Below are positions 26,257 to 35,051 of a stretch of 64,000 bases of DNA, in pieces (position 1 is the stretch's first letter; the number at the start of each line of letters is the position of its first letter). The notes below the pieces were generated by a model. That model did not search any database, was not told the DNA's origin, and was given only the letters and a program-made list of their open reading frames with translations. The position numbers and the translations under genes were made by a program. This stretch comes from Colwellia_A sp047621305. Its GTDB lineage: Bacteria > Pseudomonadota > Gammaproteobacteria > Enterobacterales > Alteromonadaceae. The stretch covers positions 1 through 64,000 of the forward strand of contig JBLHNB010000010.1 of assembly GCA_047621305.1 (NCBI GenBank), read 5' to 3'.

Positions 26257-28313
26257 TGTTGTTATTTAAAAAAATGAGAGAGTATAAAATATTGAGTTTT
26301 TCTTCGAGTTCACAGTTGCTAGCATATGTTTTTTTGAGCTTGACTGCTATTTCATCACACGCGACTAGTTTAAAAGCGTTTCAGTACAATACGATGCAAA
26401 ATAATGAAATTGAACTGGAGTTTCAATTATCAGAAAACATCCTTGAGCAACCCCTAGTAAAAACTTCAATGAATCCAGCGCGAATTGATATCACCTTTGC
26501 TGCGAGTGATTTTAATAGTGAATTAAATGAAACAATTATTGAACATGCAGGGGTTAATCGTGTCACAGTTAATAAACTCGCTGGTAAGGTTGTTGCTTCT
26601 GTGCACCTAAAAAACCTGTCAATCTTTGATGTTAACCAAAAAGAAGATAAATTTTCTCTGATATTGAACAAAGGATTATCTGATTCAGCGGTGACTAAGG
26701 TCAGCACACTAAATAATAAATTTATTAATAATATTCAGTCATTGGATTTTCGTAAAGGTCAAAATAATGATGCTCAAATAGTTGTTAATCTCGATGACAG
26801 TGCAGTTGCCGTTGATGTCAGTGACAAGTTAGGAAAACTTTACATTGAATTTCACAATACTCAAATTCTTGAAGATCTCTTATATAAATTAGATGTTACT
26901 GATTTTGGCACCTTAGTGTCAGGCATAGAAACATTCAAAGAAGGGCGGAATGCTCGACTGGTTGTTGATATCGATTCTGAATTTACGTTCAAACATCAAC
27001 AACTGAATAATGTTTTTTCTATTGTTGTAAGTAAAAAAATAAAAAATCCAAGTTATTTGGGGGATGCAGATGATTTCAGTGGTAAGGCCATATCGTTAAA
27101 CTTTCAAGATATTTCTGTGCGTACGGTATTACAAATTATTGCCGATTATAACGGTTTTAATTTAGTCACGAGTGACACGGTCGCGGGGAACATCACACTT
27201 AGGCTTGATGGCGTTCCTTGGGATCAGGCCCTTGATATTATTTTAAAAGTTAAAGGCCTAGACAAACGTATGGAAGGCAACATTTTAATGGTTGCGCCAA
27301 GTGATGAATTAGCGGCTCGAGAAGCTCGAGACTTGCAGGTTCTTCAGCAAGTAGAAGAACTAGCGCCATTATATTCTGAATTTTTGCAAGTTAACTATGC
27401 AAAAGCAGCTGAATTAGCGGGTCTTATTAAAACAGAAGACAATAGTATTTTATCAACAAGAGGTAGTGTGAGTGTTGATGAACGCACCAATACACTATTA
27501 TTACGTGATACCGCGAAAAGCATTGAAGATATTAAACGCATGGTTAATGTTTTGGATATACCCATTCGTCAGGTTGTTATTGAAGCACGAATGGTAACGG
27601 TTAAAGACAGTATTAATGAAGAGCTTGGCATACGTTGGGGCGTAACTGATACTGATGGCGAGTACACTACAGCAGGTACGATAAAAGGGGCTGATATCGC
27701 TTCAGGTGGTGTTATTCCATCGTTAACTGATCGACTTAATGTTAATCTACCTGCAGTAACACCAGCGGGTAGTATTGCGTTTCAGGTGGCCCGTTTAGCC
27801 GATGGCGCAATATTAGATCTTGAACTCAGTGCGATGGAAAAAGAGAAAAAAGGCGAGATCATCGCAAGTCCACGTATTACCACCTCTAATCAGAAAGAAG
27901 CCTATATTGAACAGGGTGTTGAAATTCCTTATCAAGAAGCGGCTTCTAGCGGTGCAACGACGACACAATTTAAAAAAGCCGTACTGAGCTTAACAGTGAC
28001 CCCACATATTACGCCAGACGATCGCATTATTCTTGATTTAGTTGTTACGCAAGATACAGTGTCTGATGTCACCAATGGTCAAGCACCGGCAATTGATACG
28101 CAACGGATTGGAACACAAGTTTTGGTCAATAATGGCGAAACCATCGTATTGGGTGGTATTTATCAACAAGCAATCATAAATAGCGTTTCTAAAGTCCCCG
28201 TATTGGGAGATATTCCTTATTTTGGGTGGTTATTTAGAAATAGTACAAATATTAATGAGAAAAAAGAACTACTGATTTTTGTTACACCACGCATAGTTAC
28301 CGAACGTTTTTAA
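26256..28313 (+). CDS. pilQ: Type IV pilus secretin PilQ
   Basis: This 685-residue outer-membrane secretin forms the pore through which the pilus leaves the cell. A signal peptide precedes two AMIN domains (about residues 40-260, peptidoglycan binding), an STN/N0 domain (SLNFQDISVRTVLQIIADY), an N1 domain (VNYAKAAELAGLI) and the secretin core with VIEARMVTVKDS and VPVLGDIPYFGWLFR. The gene starts at the last base of pilP and has a purine-rich ribosome binding site (GGGGCAAGGG). Confidence 0.95.
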   Translation: MLLFKKMREYKILSFSSSSQLLAYVFLSLTAISSHATSLKAFQYNTMQNNEIELEFQLSENILEQPLVKTSMNPARIDITFAASDFNSELNETIIEHAGVNRVTVNKLAGKVVASVHLKNLSIFDVNQKEDKFSLILNKGLSDSAVTKVSTLNNKFINNIQSLDFRKGQNNDAQIVVNLDDSAVAVDVSDKLGKLYIEFHNTQILEDLLYKLDVTDFGTLVSGIETFKEGRNARLVVDIDSEFTFKHQQLNNVFSIVVSKKIKNPSYLGDADDFSGKAISLNFQDISVRTVLQIIADYNGFNLVTSDTVAGNITLRLDGVPWDQALDIILKVKGLDKRMEGNILMVAPSDELAAREARDLQVLQQVEELAPLYSEFLQVNYAKAAELAGLIKTEDNSILSTRGSVSVDERTNTLLLRDTAKSIEDIKRMVNVLDIPIRQVVIEARMVTVKDSINEELGIRWGVTDTDGEYTTAGTIKGADIASGGVIPSLTDRLNVNLPAVTPAGSIAFQVARLADGAILDLELSAMEKEKKGEIIASPRITTSNQKEAYIEQGVEIPYQEAASSGATTTQFKKAVLSLTVTPHITPDDRIILDLVVTQDTVSDVTNGQAPAIDTQRIGTQVLVNNGETIVLGGIYQQAIINSVSKVPVLGDIPYFGWLFRNSTNINEKKELLIFVTPRIVTERF

Positions 28314-28319
28314 GTTAAT

Positions 28320-28406
28320 TTGCAAGTAAGTGACGACTTTTCGCGACTCTTGCTTGCAATATACCCATAACAATTGCGATAATTGCGCCCTTGAAATTTT
28401 CGAGGG
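28320..28406 (+). promoter_or_regulatory. Two hairpins in the pilQ-aroK gap
   Basis: TTGCAAG (28320-28326) pairs with CTTGCAA (28353-28359), and CCCTTGAAA (28388-28396) pairs with TTTCGAGGG (28398-28406) with one G-T pair. No clean T tract follows, so these may be weak terminators or leader structures that separate the pil genes from aroK. Confidence 0.35.
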
Positions 28407-28459
28407 GGTCTCCTTTACCCTATTTAACATAATTTATATAACGAGTTTAAGTTAGTCTA

Positions 28460-28978
28460 ATGGCAGAAAAACGTAATATTTTCCTTGTAGGCCCTATGGG
28501 CGCAGGCAAAAGCACCATTGGTAGAGAATTAGCTGATCGGCTACATCTTGAGTTTTTTGATTCTGACCACGAAATCGAACGTCGTACAGGTGCTGATATC
28601 GCCTGGGTTTTTGATCTTGAAGGTGAAGAAGGTTTTCGATTACGTGAAGAAACAGTAATTGAAGATTTAACTGAGAAGCAGGGCATTGTTTTAGCAACCG
28701 GCGGTGGTTCAGTTATAAGTGCGCAAGTTCGTAATCGATTATCCGCACGTGGCATCGTTGTCTACCTTGAAACGACTATTGATAAGCAAGTAGCACGTAC
28801 ACAAAGAGATCGTCGTCGTCCCTTGTTACAAACATCAGAAGAGCCGCGTACAGTATTAGAGAATTTAGCCGTAGAGCGTAATCCTTTGTACGAAGAAATC
28901 GCTGATGTGATTGTTCAAACGGATGATCAAAGTGCTAAAGTTGTTGCTCATAAAATTGTAGAGCGTTTAGATTTTTAA
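28460..28978 (+). CDS. aroK: Shikimate kinase I
   Basis: The 172-residue kinase phosphorylates shikimate at the 3-hydroxyl in aromatic amino acid biosynthesis. Walker A is GPMGAGKST (residues 11-19), the shikimate-binding FFDSD and FRLREE segments follow, and the GGGSV motif and the lid RDRRRPLL are present. Its length fits AroK. It lies upstream of aroB with a 12-bp gap. Confidence 0.96.
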   Translation: MAEKRNIFLVGPMGAGKSTIGRELADRLHLEFFDSDHEIERRTGADIAWVFDLEGEEGFRLREETVIEDLTEKQGIVLATGGGSVISAQVRNRLSARGIVVYLETTIDKQVARTQRDRRRPLLQTSEEPRTVLENLAVERNPLYEEIADVIVQTDDQSAKVVAHKIVERLDF

Positions 28979-28990
28979 ATGTGAAAAAAT

Positions 28991-30061
28991 ATGATCATGA
29001 CCACTCTTCATGTTGAACTAGATACCCGCAGTTATCCAATTTACATTGACAGCAAACTATTAAATAATAATGGTTTGTTGCCTAGTCATATCCGTGGAAA
29101 ACGTGTTTGTATTGTTTCTAATAATATAGTCCATCCTTTATATGCTCAAAAGCTTAAAGATAATTTATTGGACTTTGATATCGATGAAATTATCTTGCCT
29201 GATGGTGAAGCAGAAAAAAGCTTAGCTAATTTCGATAAAATCATCTCTCATTTACTTGCTAATGCACACGGTAGAGATAGCACCTTAATCGCCTTAGGTG
29301 GCGGTGTTATAGGTGATATTACTGGGTTTGCTGCGGCATGTTACCAGCGTGGTATTGATTTTATTCAAATGCCAACGACATTGTTATCACAAGTTGACTC
29401 CTCTGTTGGCGGAAAAACGGCCATTAATCATCCTTTAGGTAAAAATATGGTGGGTGCTTTTTATCAGCCTACCGCAGTGTTTATCGATATTGATAGTTTA
29501 ATAACCTTGCCCGTAAGAGAGTTCAATGCAGGTATGGCTGAGGTGATCAAATATGGTATTTTGGGTGACCAAGTATTTTTTGATTGGTTAGAAGATAATA
29601 TCAGTTTAATCAAATCTGGCGATCAAACAACCATTAGTAAAATGATTGAGACTTGCTGTCAATGCAAAGCCGACATTGTTGCTGAAGATGAAAAAGAAGG
29701 GGGGATAAGAGCATTATTAAACCTCGGACATACTTTTGGCCACGCTATTGAAGCTGACCAAGGTTACGGGAAATGGTTACATGGCGAAGCGGTAGCTACT
29801 GGCATGGTGCTTGCATCTAAGCTTGCAGTAGCAATGAATTTGTTAGAAGCGTCAGATCTTCGTCGAATTGAGTCGTTAATTGCCGCATTTGATCTGCCAT
29901 TAGAGTCTCCTGAAAATATGGGATTTGATGAGTATATCTGTCATATGCGTCGAGATAAGAAAAACCTAGCGGGTAAGCTACGTTTTATCGTACCAACGGC
30001 GATTGGAAAATCTGAAATTCGTGATGATGTCACTGAGGAAATGCTTCAACAAATTCTGTAA
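28991..30061 (+). CDS. aroB: 3-dehydroquinate synthase
   Basis: The 356-residue NAD-dependent enzyme makes 3-dehydroquinate from DAHP, the second shikimate pathway step. Motifs are ALGGGVIGDITGFAAA, PTTLLSQVDSSVGGKTAINHP with metal and substrate ligands, and NLGHTFGHAIE. Translation may start at 28991 or at the ATG at 28997; neither has a strong ribosome binding site. It follows aroK and precedes damX by 22 bp. Confidence 0.96.
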   Translation: MIMTTLHVELDTRSYPIYIDSKLLNNNGLLPSHIRGKRVCIVSNNIVHPLYAQKLKDNLLDFDIDEIILPDGEAEKSLANFDKIISHLLANAHGRDSTLIALGGGVIGDITGFAAACYQRGIDFIQMPTTLLSQVDSSVGGKTAINHPLGKNMVGAFYQPTAVFIDIDSLITLPVREFNAGMAEVIKYGILGDQVFFDWLEDNISLIKSGDQTTISKMIETCCQCKADIVAEDEKEGGIRALLNLGHTFGHAIEADQGYGKWLHGEAVATGMVLASKLAVAMNLLEASDLRRIESLIAAFDLPLESPENMGFDEYICHMRRDKKNLAGKLRFIVPTAIGKSEIRDDVTEEMLQQIL

Positions 30062-30083
30062 AATAGATACAGAAAGGTGAAGT

Positions 30084-31526
30084 ATGTCCGCACTAGCGTA
30101 TACAGCAAATAAATCAGAAAATCTCCCTAGCGTAACCACAATTACGGCAAGCGCTCGCATCGATTATATATTTCGTTTTTCTAAACAAGCTATTCTTATC
30201 GTTAATGACCAAGCTGAAACATTTGCGCAAATAGGCGGTCAATATATTGCTGGCTTACCCAATGAGCAAAATACCGCGCTGGTGAGTATTTCTCCTAAAC
30301 TCAATAATATTCAAGTACGCTGTCGAATTGTCGAACAGCTATTTGGTAATAGCCTATTTGATCCCGAACAATCACTTGCCGTGAGTATTATCAATTTTGC
30401 AAAAATAAATACGAATGCAATTAGTATTGTGGTTGAAAATGCAGAATTACTGTCTTTACAATTACTACATGAGTTATGTCAACTTTCTGAAATTGCGAAA
30501 AAAACCAAGAAAGATATCAATGTTTTATTACTCGGTGCGATAGAAACGGGTTATGAAGTGGCAAAGAACAGAAGTTTATTTGATAATAAAATCTCTATTT
30601 TATCTGCCGATTCAGGCCAACTGATCAGTTTAGGGTCAAAAAAGTTAAAAAAAGATGTTTCATTTTTCTCGTTTACCAAAGGAAAAAAAATATGGCTGGC
30701 AAGTTTACTGACTTTAACCTTTGTTATTTTATCACTTATCGCATTGCAGCAACGTGAGTTAATTGACTTTTCTGGATTAATTCAACAAAATTTTGATGAA
30801 AATAATAAAATAATCAGTACTTTTGTTTTGGCAAAAAAAGCACAGTTAAACAAAAGTACGTCTGAGAATAAAACCATAAATAATGATCCGCAAGTCGCAA
30901 CTCGTGAAGATATCTTAAAAGCGATATTCACCATGGAGGTTAAGGAAGAAAATATTCGCGACAAATTTTTAGCTCGAGCCAGTACAGTTGAGTATCGTAT
31001 AGAAAAAAGAGCACTTGCTACTAATAAAAACGAGATAGCAGCGCAAGAAGAGCCCGTGCTAAAGATAAAACCACAAGAAATGATTAACACTATTTCCCCA
31101 GTCACAACAACTAAAGTGCTCGTTTCACCTGTAACTAAAGCCGTTACATTTAGTAACCTTGAATCGCAGTCGACAATACCTATTATTGAGCGTCAAACTA
31201 GACCAATTAACAAAGCTTATCGTAAAATAGATAGTAGTCACTACCTTAGTGAAAAAAGCGGGTTTGTAGTACAAATAGCCGGTTTTTCACAAAATTATGT
31301 TTTTGAAGAGTTCATTGCGGAATATTCAAACCTCGATTACATTGGCTATTATCGCAATCTTAACCAGCAAAAGTTTTTAGTTATTACTTCTGCCATTTAC
31401 CCAACAAAAATAGCCGCAGACCAAGCATTATTATCATTACCTAAACAATTACAAGAGCGTGGTGCTTGGATAAAATCAATAGAAGCGGTTAATAATGAAA
31501 TCAAGCAGTATCAACAAAGCAATTAA
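30084..31526 (+). CDS. damX: DamX-like SPOR-domain cell division protein
   Basis: The 480-residue protein has an N-terminal domain (residues about 20-195) with an AAA-like look but no visible P-loop, one membrane helix at about residues 207-224, a long low-complexity linker and a C-terminal SPOR domain (about residues 398-475, FVVQIAGFSQNYVF to GAWIKSI). SPOR domains bind denuded peptidoglycan at the septum. GAAAGGTGAAG gives a good ribosome binding site. The aroK-aroB-damX-dam order is the classical one and supports the name. Confidence 0.88.
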   Translation: MSALAYTANKSENLPSVTTITASARIDYIFRFSKQAILIVNDQAETFAQIGGQYIAGLPNEQNTALVSISPKLNNIQVRCRIVEQLFGNSLFDPEQSLAVSIINFAKINTNAISIVVENAELLSLQLLHELCQLSEIAKKTKKDINVLLLGAIETGYEVAKNRSLFDNKISILSADSGQLISLGSKKLKKDVSFFSFTKGKKIWLASLLTLTFVILSLIALQQRELIDFSGLIQQNFDENNKIISTFVLAKKAQLNKSTSENKTINNDPQVATREDILKAIFTMEVKEENIRDKFLARASTVEYRIEKRALATNKNEIAAQEEPVLKIKPQEMINTISPVTTTKVLVSPVTKAVTFSNLESQSTIPIIERQTRPINKAYRKIDSSHYLSEKSGFVVQIAGFSQNYVFEEFIAEYSNLDYIGYYRNLNQQKFLVITSAIYPTKIAADQALLSLPKQLQERGAWIKSIEAVNNEIKQYQQSN

Positions 31527-31598
31527 TTAGATACAATCCGTCTCAATTTTAGAGCACATAATTATGTGTAAAATAAATGGTTAAGGTTTCTAGGCGGA

Positions 31599-32417
31599 AT
31601 GATTAAAAAACATCGGGCGTTTCTTAAATGGGCGGGTGGTAAATATGCTCTAAGCGATGTTATCAATAAAACTTTACCTAAAGGTGACCGCCTTATTGAG
31701 CCTTTTGTTGGTGCGGGTTCTGTTTTTCTAAACAGTAATTACGACCACTATCTATTAAATGATATCAATCAAGACCTGATCAATTTATATAAAATCATTC
31801 AGCGTAAACCTACTAAGTTTATAGCAGATGTAAAAAAGCTCTTCACCCAAGAAAATAATAACGCTGAAAGTTATTACCAATACCGTAAAGACTTTAACCA
31901 AACCACTGATAAATACACACGCTCGCTCTTGTTCTTATACATGAACAGACACGGCTACAACGGCTTATGTCGTTATAATAAATCAGGTGGTTACAATGTA
32001 CCTTTTGGTAAATACAAAAAGCCATACTTTCCACAAATAGAATTAGAATTTTTTGCTGAAAAAGCACAAAAGGCAACGTTTGTTTGTGAAGGATATCGCC
32101 AAACGTTTGCTCGAGCAGAAAAAAACGATGTTATTTATTGTGATCCACCGTATGTACCCTTAAGTAAAACGGCAAGCTTCACCAGTTATGCAGGTAATGG
32201 CTTTGGTTTAGACGAACAAGCTGATTTGGCCAACGCAGCAGAAGAAATTTTGAAGGAAAAAGGCGTAACGGTATTACTGAGTAATCACGATACAATTTGG
32301 ACACGAAAGATATACGAACACGCCACTAAAATAACGTCGATGAACGTATCGCGTACGATTAGTCAAAAAGGCAGTTCACGTAAAAAAGTCGCTGAATTAC
32401 TCGCCTTGTACGAATAG
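31599..32417 (+). CDS. dam: DNA adenine methylase Dam
   Basis: Dam methylates adenine in GATC and guides mismatch repair and replication timing. The 272-residue product has the SAM-binding FLKWAGGKYAL start, the RLIEPFVGAGSVFLN segment, the catalytic DPPY (residues 182-185) and the target-recognition HGYNGLCRYNKSGGYN stretch. Length and context after damX agree with chromosomal Dam and not with a restriction-linked enzyme. Confidence 0.95.
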   Translation: MIKKHRAFLKWAGGKYALSDVINKTLPKGDRLIEPFVGAGSVFLNSNYDHYLLNDINQDLINLYKIIQRKPTKFIADVKKLFTQENNNAESYYQYRKDFNQTTDKYTRSLLFLYMNRHGYNGLCRYNKSGGYNVPFGKYKKPYFPQIELEFFAEKAQKATFVCEGYRQTFARAEKNDVIYCDPPYVPLSKTASFTSYAGNGFGLDEQADLANAAEEILKEKGVTVLLSNHDTIWTRKIYEHATKITSMNVSRTISQKGSSRKKVAELLALYE

Positions 32418-32514
32418 AATGTTTTTACATCTCTTGTCTTGCCAATATAACGTTTTGCACTAACTGAAATCAGGTACTTTAAATAGCCATTGGCATTTCC
32501 ATAATGCCATGAAA

Positions 32515-32712
32515 TTATGGAAGCACCAATGAAACAACAGCAACAAGTCCACCAATAAACAAAGCGACTGCAATCAAACCTACGATAACAAAATGGCTGA
32601 ACTTCCCTTGAGTAAAGTCACGTTCCCTATTTTTATCACTCTGTACACCAAAAAATGCTGCGCCAACACTTTTAAAAACATCTTTTATACCACTTTCGTT
32701 ATGCTCTTTCAT
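32515..32712 (-). CDS. DUF2970 small membrane protein
   Basis: The roughly 65-residue product has a polar N-terminus (VGAAFFGVQSDKNRERDF) and a single C-terminal membrane helix (HFVIVGLIAVALFIGGLV), the normal shape of the DUF2970 family, whose function is unknown. I chose the ATG at 32712 because AAAGGTGAT lies seven bases upstream; an in-frame start at 32736 exists but has no such site. It stands alone. Confidence 0.8.
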   Translation of the reverse strand: MKEHNESGIKDVFKSVGAAFFGVQSDKNRERDFTQGKFSHFVIVGLIAVALFIGGLVAVVSLVLP

Positions 32713-32972
32713 ATGATCACCTTTACTATTGTTCAATTTTAAATCATTACTTTATTATACTAACATTATTAGGTATGTGATCTACTTGGTATTATTCATG
32801 AGATTGCAATTTACTAAATTTTAATACTTATTATTATCGAAAGTTAGATAGTACAAATAGATAAACAAAGAGGAGGCTAAAGTTCGTATTTTTAACTCCT
32901 ATAAAAAGGACGTTATTAAAAATTATGAGAGTGTTTTTTTATAAACAATTTATGGCGTAATTTGTGATAGCT

Positions 32973-33002
32973 AAAAAAACCATCATATTAATGATGGTTT
33001 TT
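32973..33002 (-). terminator. Terminator of the PEP-CTERM gene
   Basis: AAAAACCATCAT (32975-32986) and ATGATGGTTTTT (32991-33002) form a 12-bp stem with a four-base loop. On the minus strand it ends in a T tract, just after the PEP-CTERM gene stop at 33022. Confidence 0.88.
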
Positions 33003-33021
33003 AATATGGAACAGTTAACTA

Positions 33022-34044
33022 TTAAGTTTGTTTTCTTCTCACTGATAATAAAATCAATGAAAGCCCAAATATTGCGATAGTTGAAGGTTCTGGTATTTTT
33101 GTGCTGCTCAATGCTGCAGGATCTCTAGCAAACACATTTATATGAGAGATCCCCTGTAAACCACCATTTTTATTTTTAAAGTCATTCATTTTAATCGTAC
33201 CACCTAAAATAAATGCAGTTTTATAAGCTTCTGGTTGACCAAATAAAGCGTTGTTATCATTTACTTCTGCAGCAAAAATATCTTTAAAATTTAAGTCATA
33301 TACAGCAAAGCCGTTCTGTCCAGATTTAAGGGAGAACGCTAAATGATCAAAGGTACCTTCGCCTATTAAATTTGCGGTATTTTGAACAATATTTGGATCT
33401 GTAGTTAATAGCCAAGTCATTTCCTTACAGTCTGAGAAATCTGAGAGGTTTCCGTCACTATCCTCACACTTAAATGATATGGTTAATAGGTCAGAGATAG
33501 AAGTACTATAAATATTACTATAATCGACACCACTTAACGCATCAGTAGTATCTCCTGAACCGGTATTAATTTTCTTTACACCATTATATTTAGAATCAGC
33601 ACTAAATTTGGCTAAATGAATCCAACCTGGATCATCTCTGTTGTCATCAAACACAACAGGTCCTTTAACAGTATCATCTAAATTCTGTAAGTCTGCTTCA
33701 GGGTCGATAAATTCATAACCATCAAAATAAGCATTGTTACCATTTAGCAAGTTGCTACCATATATTCCGATATTATAACCGTTAGGGTCAATCAATGAGT
33801 CAATATGAACATTGTCGTTGTCATCAAAAGTACCTCGACAATCACTCGCATTATATGCGCTTACATTACTCGTTCCGTTAATATTCCCTAAGTCTAATAG
33901 GTCATATCCAGGATTATCGTGCGTAGATATACTTGTTAATGAAACACTAAAAAGGTCACAGCCTGCACCGGCGATAACGCTTGCATACGAAAACTGGGAG
34001 ACAAATGCCAGTGGCAACATAAGTAATTTAAGTTTATTGAACAT
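33022..34044 (-). CDS. PEP-CTERM sorting-domain secreted protein
   Basis: The 340-residue product has a signal peptide (about residues 1-21, ending QFSYA) and a classical PEP-CTERM tail of 23 residues: PEP at 318-320, a membrane helix, then RRKQT. The tail is the recognition signal for exosortase, which cuts and probably transfers the protein to the envelope. The body is acidic, rich in Asp, Asn and Gly, and has cysteine pairs (C29/C64 region and C198/C207 region), typical of extracellular matrix proteins. A sigma-54 promoter match lies 43 bp upstream. It stands at the edge of the exopolysaccharide locus. Confidence 0.9.
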   Translation of the reverse strand: MFNKLKLLMLPLAFVSQFSYASVIAGAGCDLFSVSLTSISTHDNPGYDLLDLGNINGTSNVSAYNASDCRGTFDDNDNVHIDSLIDPNGYNIGIYGSNLLNGNNAYFDGYEFIDPEADLQNLDDTVKGPVVFDDNRDDPGWIHLAKFSADSKYNGVKKINTGSGDTTDALSGVDYSNIYSTSISDLLTISFKCEDSDGNLSDFSDCKEMTWLLTTDPNIVQNTANLIGEGTFDHLAFSLKSGQNGFAVYDLNFKDIFAAEVNDNNALFGQPEAYKTAFILGGTIKMNDFKNKNGGLQGISHINVFARDPAALSSTKIPEPSTIAIFGLSLILLSVRRKQT

Positions 34045-34086
34045 ATAGTAATTCTTATAGTAATATATTTATATATACGCAATCAA

Positions 34087-34102
34087 AGCATTTTTTATAC
34101 CA
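34087..34102 (-). promoter_or_regulatory. Sigma-54 promoter of the PEP-CTERM gene
   Basis: On the minus strand this reads TGGTATAAAAAATGCT, matching TGGYAYRNNNNTTGCW at all but one position, with the required GG-N10-GC spacing. The -12 GC is about 44 bp upstream of the start codon, leaving a leader near 30 bases. PEP-CTERM genes of PrsR-type species are known to have sigma-54 promoters, and PrsR is encoded in this window. Confidence 0.75.
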
Positions 34103-34131
34103 TATATACACACTACTGATTATATTGACTT

Positions 34132-34149
34132 TAACTTATACTGAAGTTA
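34132..34149. promoter_or_regulatory. Candidate PrsR-binding palindrome
   Basis: TAACTTATACTGAAGTTA has perfect 6-bp arms around a six-base spacer, about 65 bp upstream of the predicted sigma-54 start site. Enhancer-binding proteins bind such upstream dyads, so it is a candidate PrsR site. This is inference from position only. Confidence 0.35.
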
Positions 34150-34657
34150 CTAATTTAACCAATTGTAAAAAATCCTGACACTTAAATAACGAAAATTTAA
34201 AAATGATGTATCACGTATTTATATTAAAATTGAAATCCACTTTAATGTTTTAGTATTGTACGTTTGTACCATGAAAAATCATAAGTCACAGAATTGTAAG
34301 AACTACACCGAGTATCTGAGGTTCACTTAGTACATAACAGATGCTAACTTTATAAGAAGCTAGTATAGTAAGGCATTACGCGGCTTACGTTAGATATATT
34401 TATAAAAAATAGGCAGTGTGCAGTAATTATTACCAACATTCATAAGTTATTATTCATTAAATAGTGTACTTGAATATTACTAATAACGGGTGTAAGGACA
34501 AATGTATTTAAACAATAACAAAATTTATCAGTTTAAATTTCATTGTATAAATAGAGTAAATATTATGAGTCTTAACGTTTAATTATTTGTAAATTATATT
34601 CAAAGTGTCAGCTTTATTTACACATTTACTATCGTACAACTTCAGATGAACTGTCTT
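34150..34657. other. Non-coding region upstream of the PEP-CTERM promoter
   Basis: This very AT-rich stretch has no frame with a credible ribosome binding site. Together with 34045-34149 and 34818-35051 it makes a gap of about 1 kb, in which I can name only the sigma-54 promoter, the palindrome, one inverted-repeat element and one terminator. Confidence 0.6.
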
Positions 34658-34817
34658 ATACCAATTGAAATAATGAATCGATCGTTCTAAGGCGGTCTAC
34701 ATATCCAATATCTGCGTTGCTTTCAATCCCAATAGCATGCTATTACTCACTCAAGCGCCTTGCTCTTGAACATTTACTCTCGCTTATAATAGATCACTAC
34801 TTTAATTCAATTGGTAT
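34658..34817. repeat. MITE-like inverted-repeat element, copy C
   Basis: The ends are ATACCAATTGAA and its exact reverse complement (34806-34817). The left 65 bases match the left part of the 7482-8016 element, and the centre (GCGTTGCTTTCAATCCC to AAGCGCCTT) matches the element at 7299-7429. It links the three copies into one family. It has no coding capacity. Confidence 0.7.
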
Positions 34818-34920
34818 GTGATATTCATGATACGGCTGGTTAGATTGCTATATTTGGCAGTTTAACCATAGGATTTGGATTGAATCGAGAAAGTAGGTCG
34901 TAGTTTACTTCGACTAGAAT

Positions 34921-34948
34921 AAAAACAGTCAGCATATACGCTGACTGT
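34921..34948 (-). terminator. Terminator of the epimerase gene
   Basis: ACAGTCAGC (34925-34933) and GCTGACTGT (34940-34948) form a 9-bp stem with a six-base loop; on the minus strand it runs into a T tract. It lies about 100 bp after the epimerase stop. Confidence 0.8.
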
Positions 34949-35051
34949 AAATATTGCTTACTGGAATAACATCTAAGTGTTATTTGGGCGTTGTTGAGCT
35001 AAACCCCAACCTACCCTGTCGTCATATAGCATTTATAAAACGTCAAAATCA

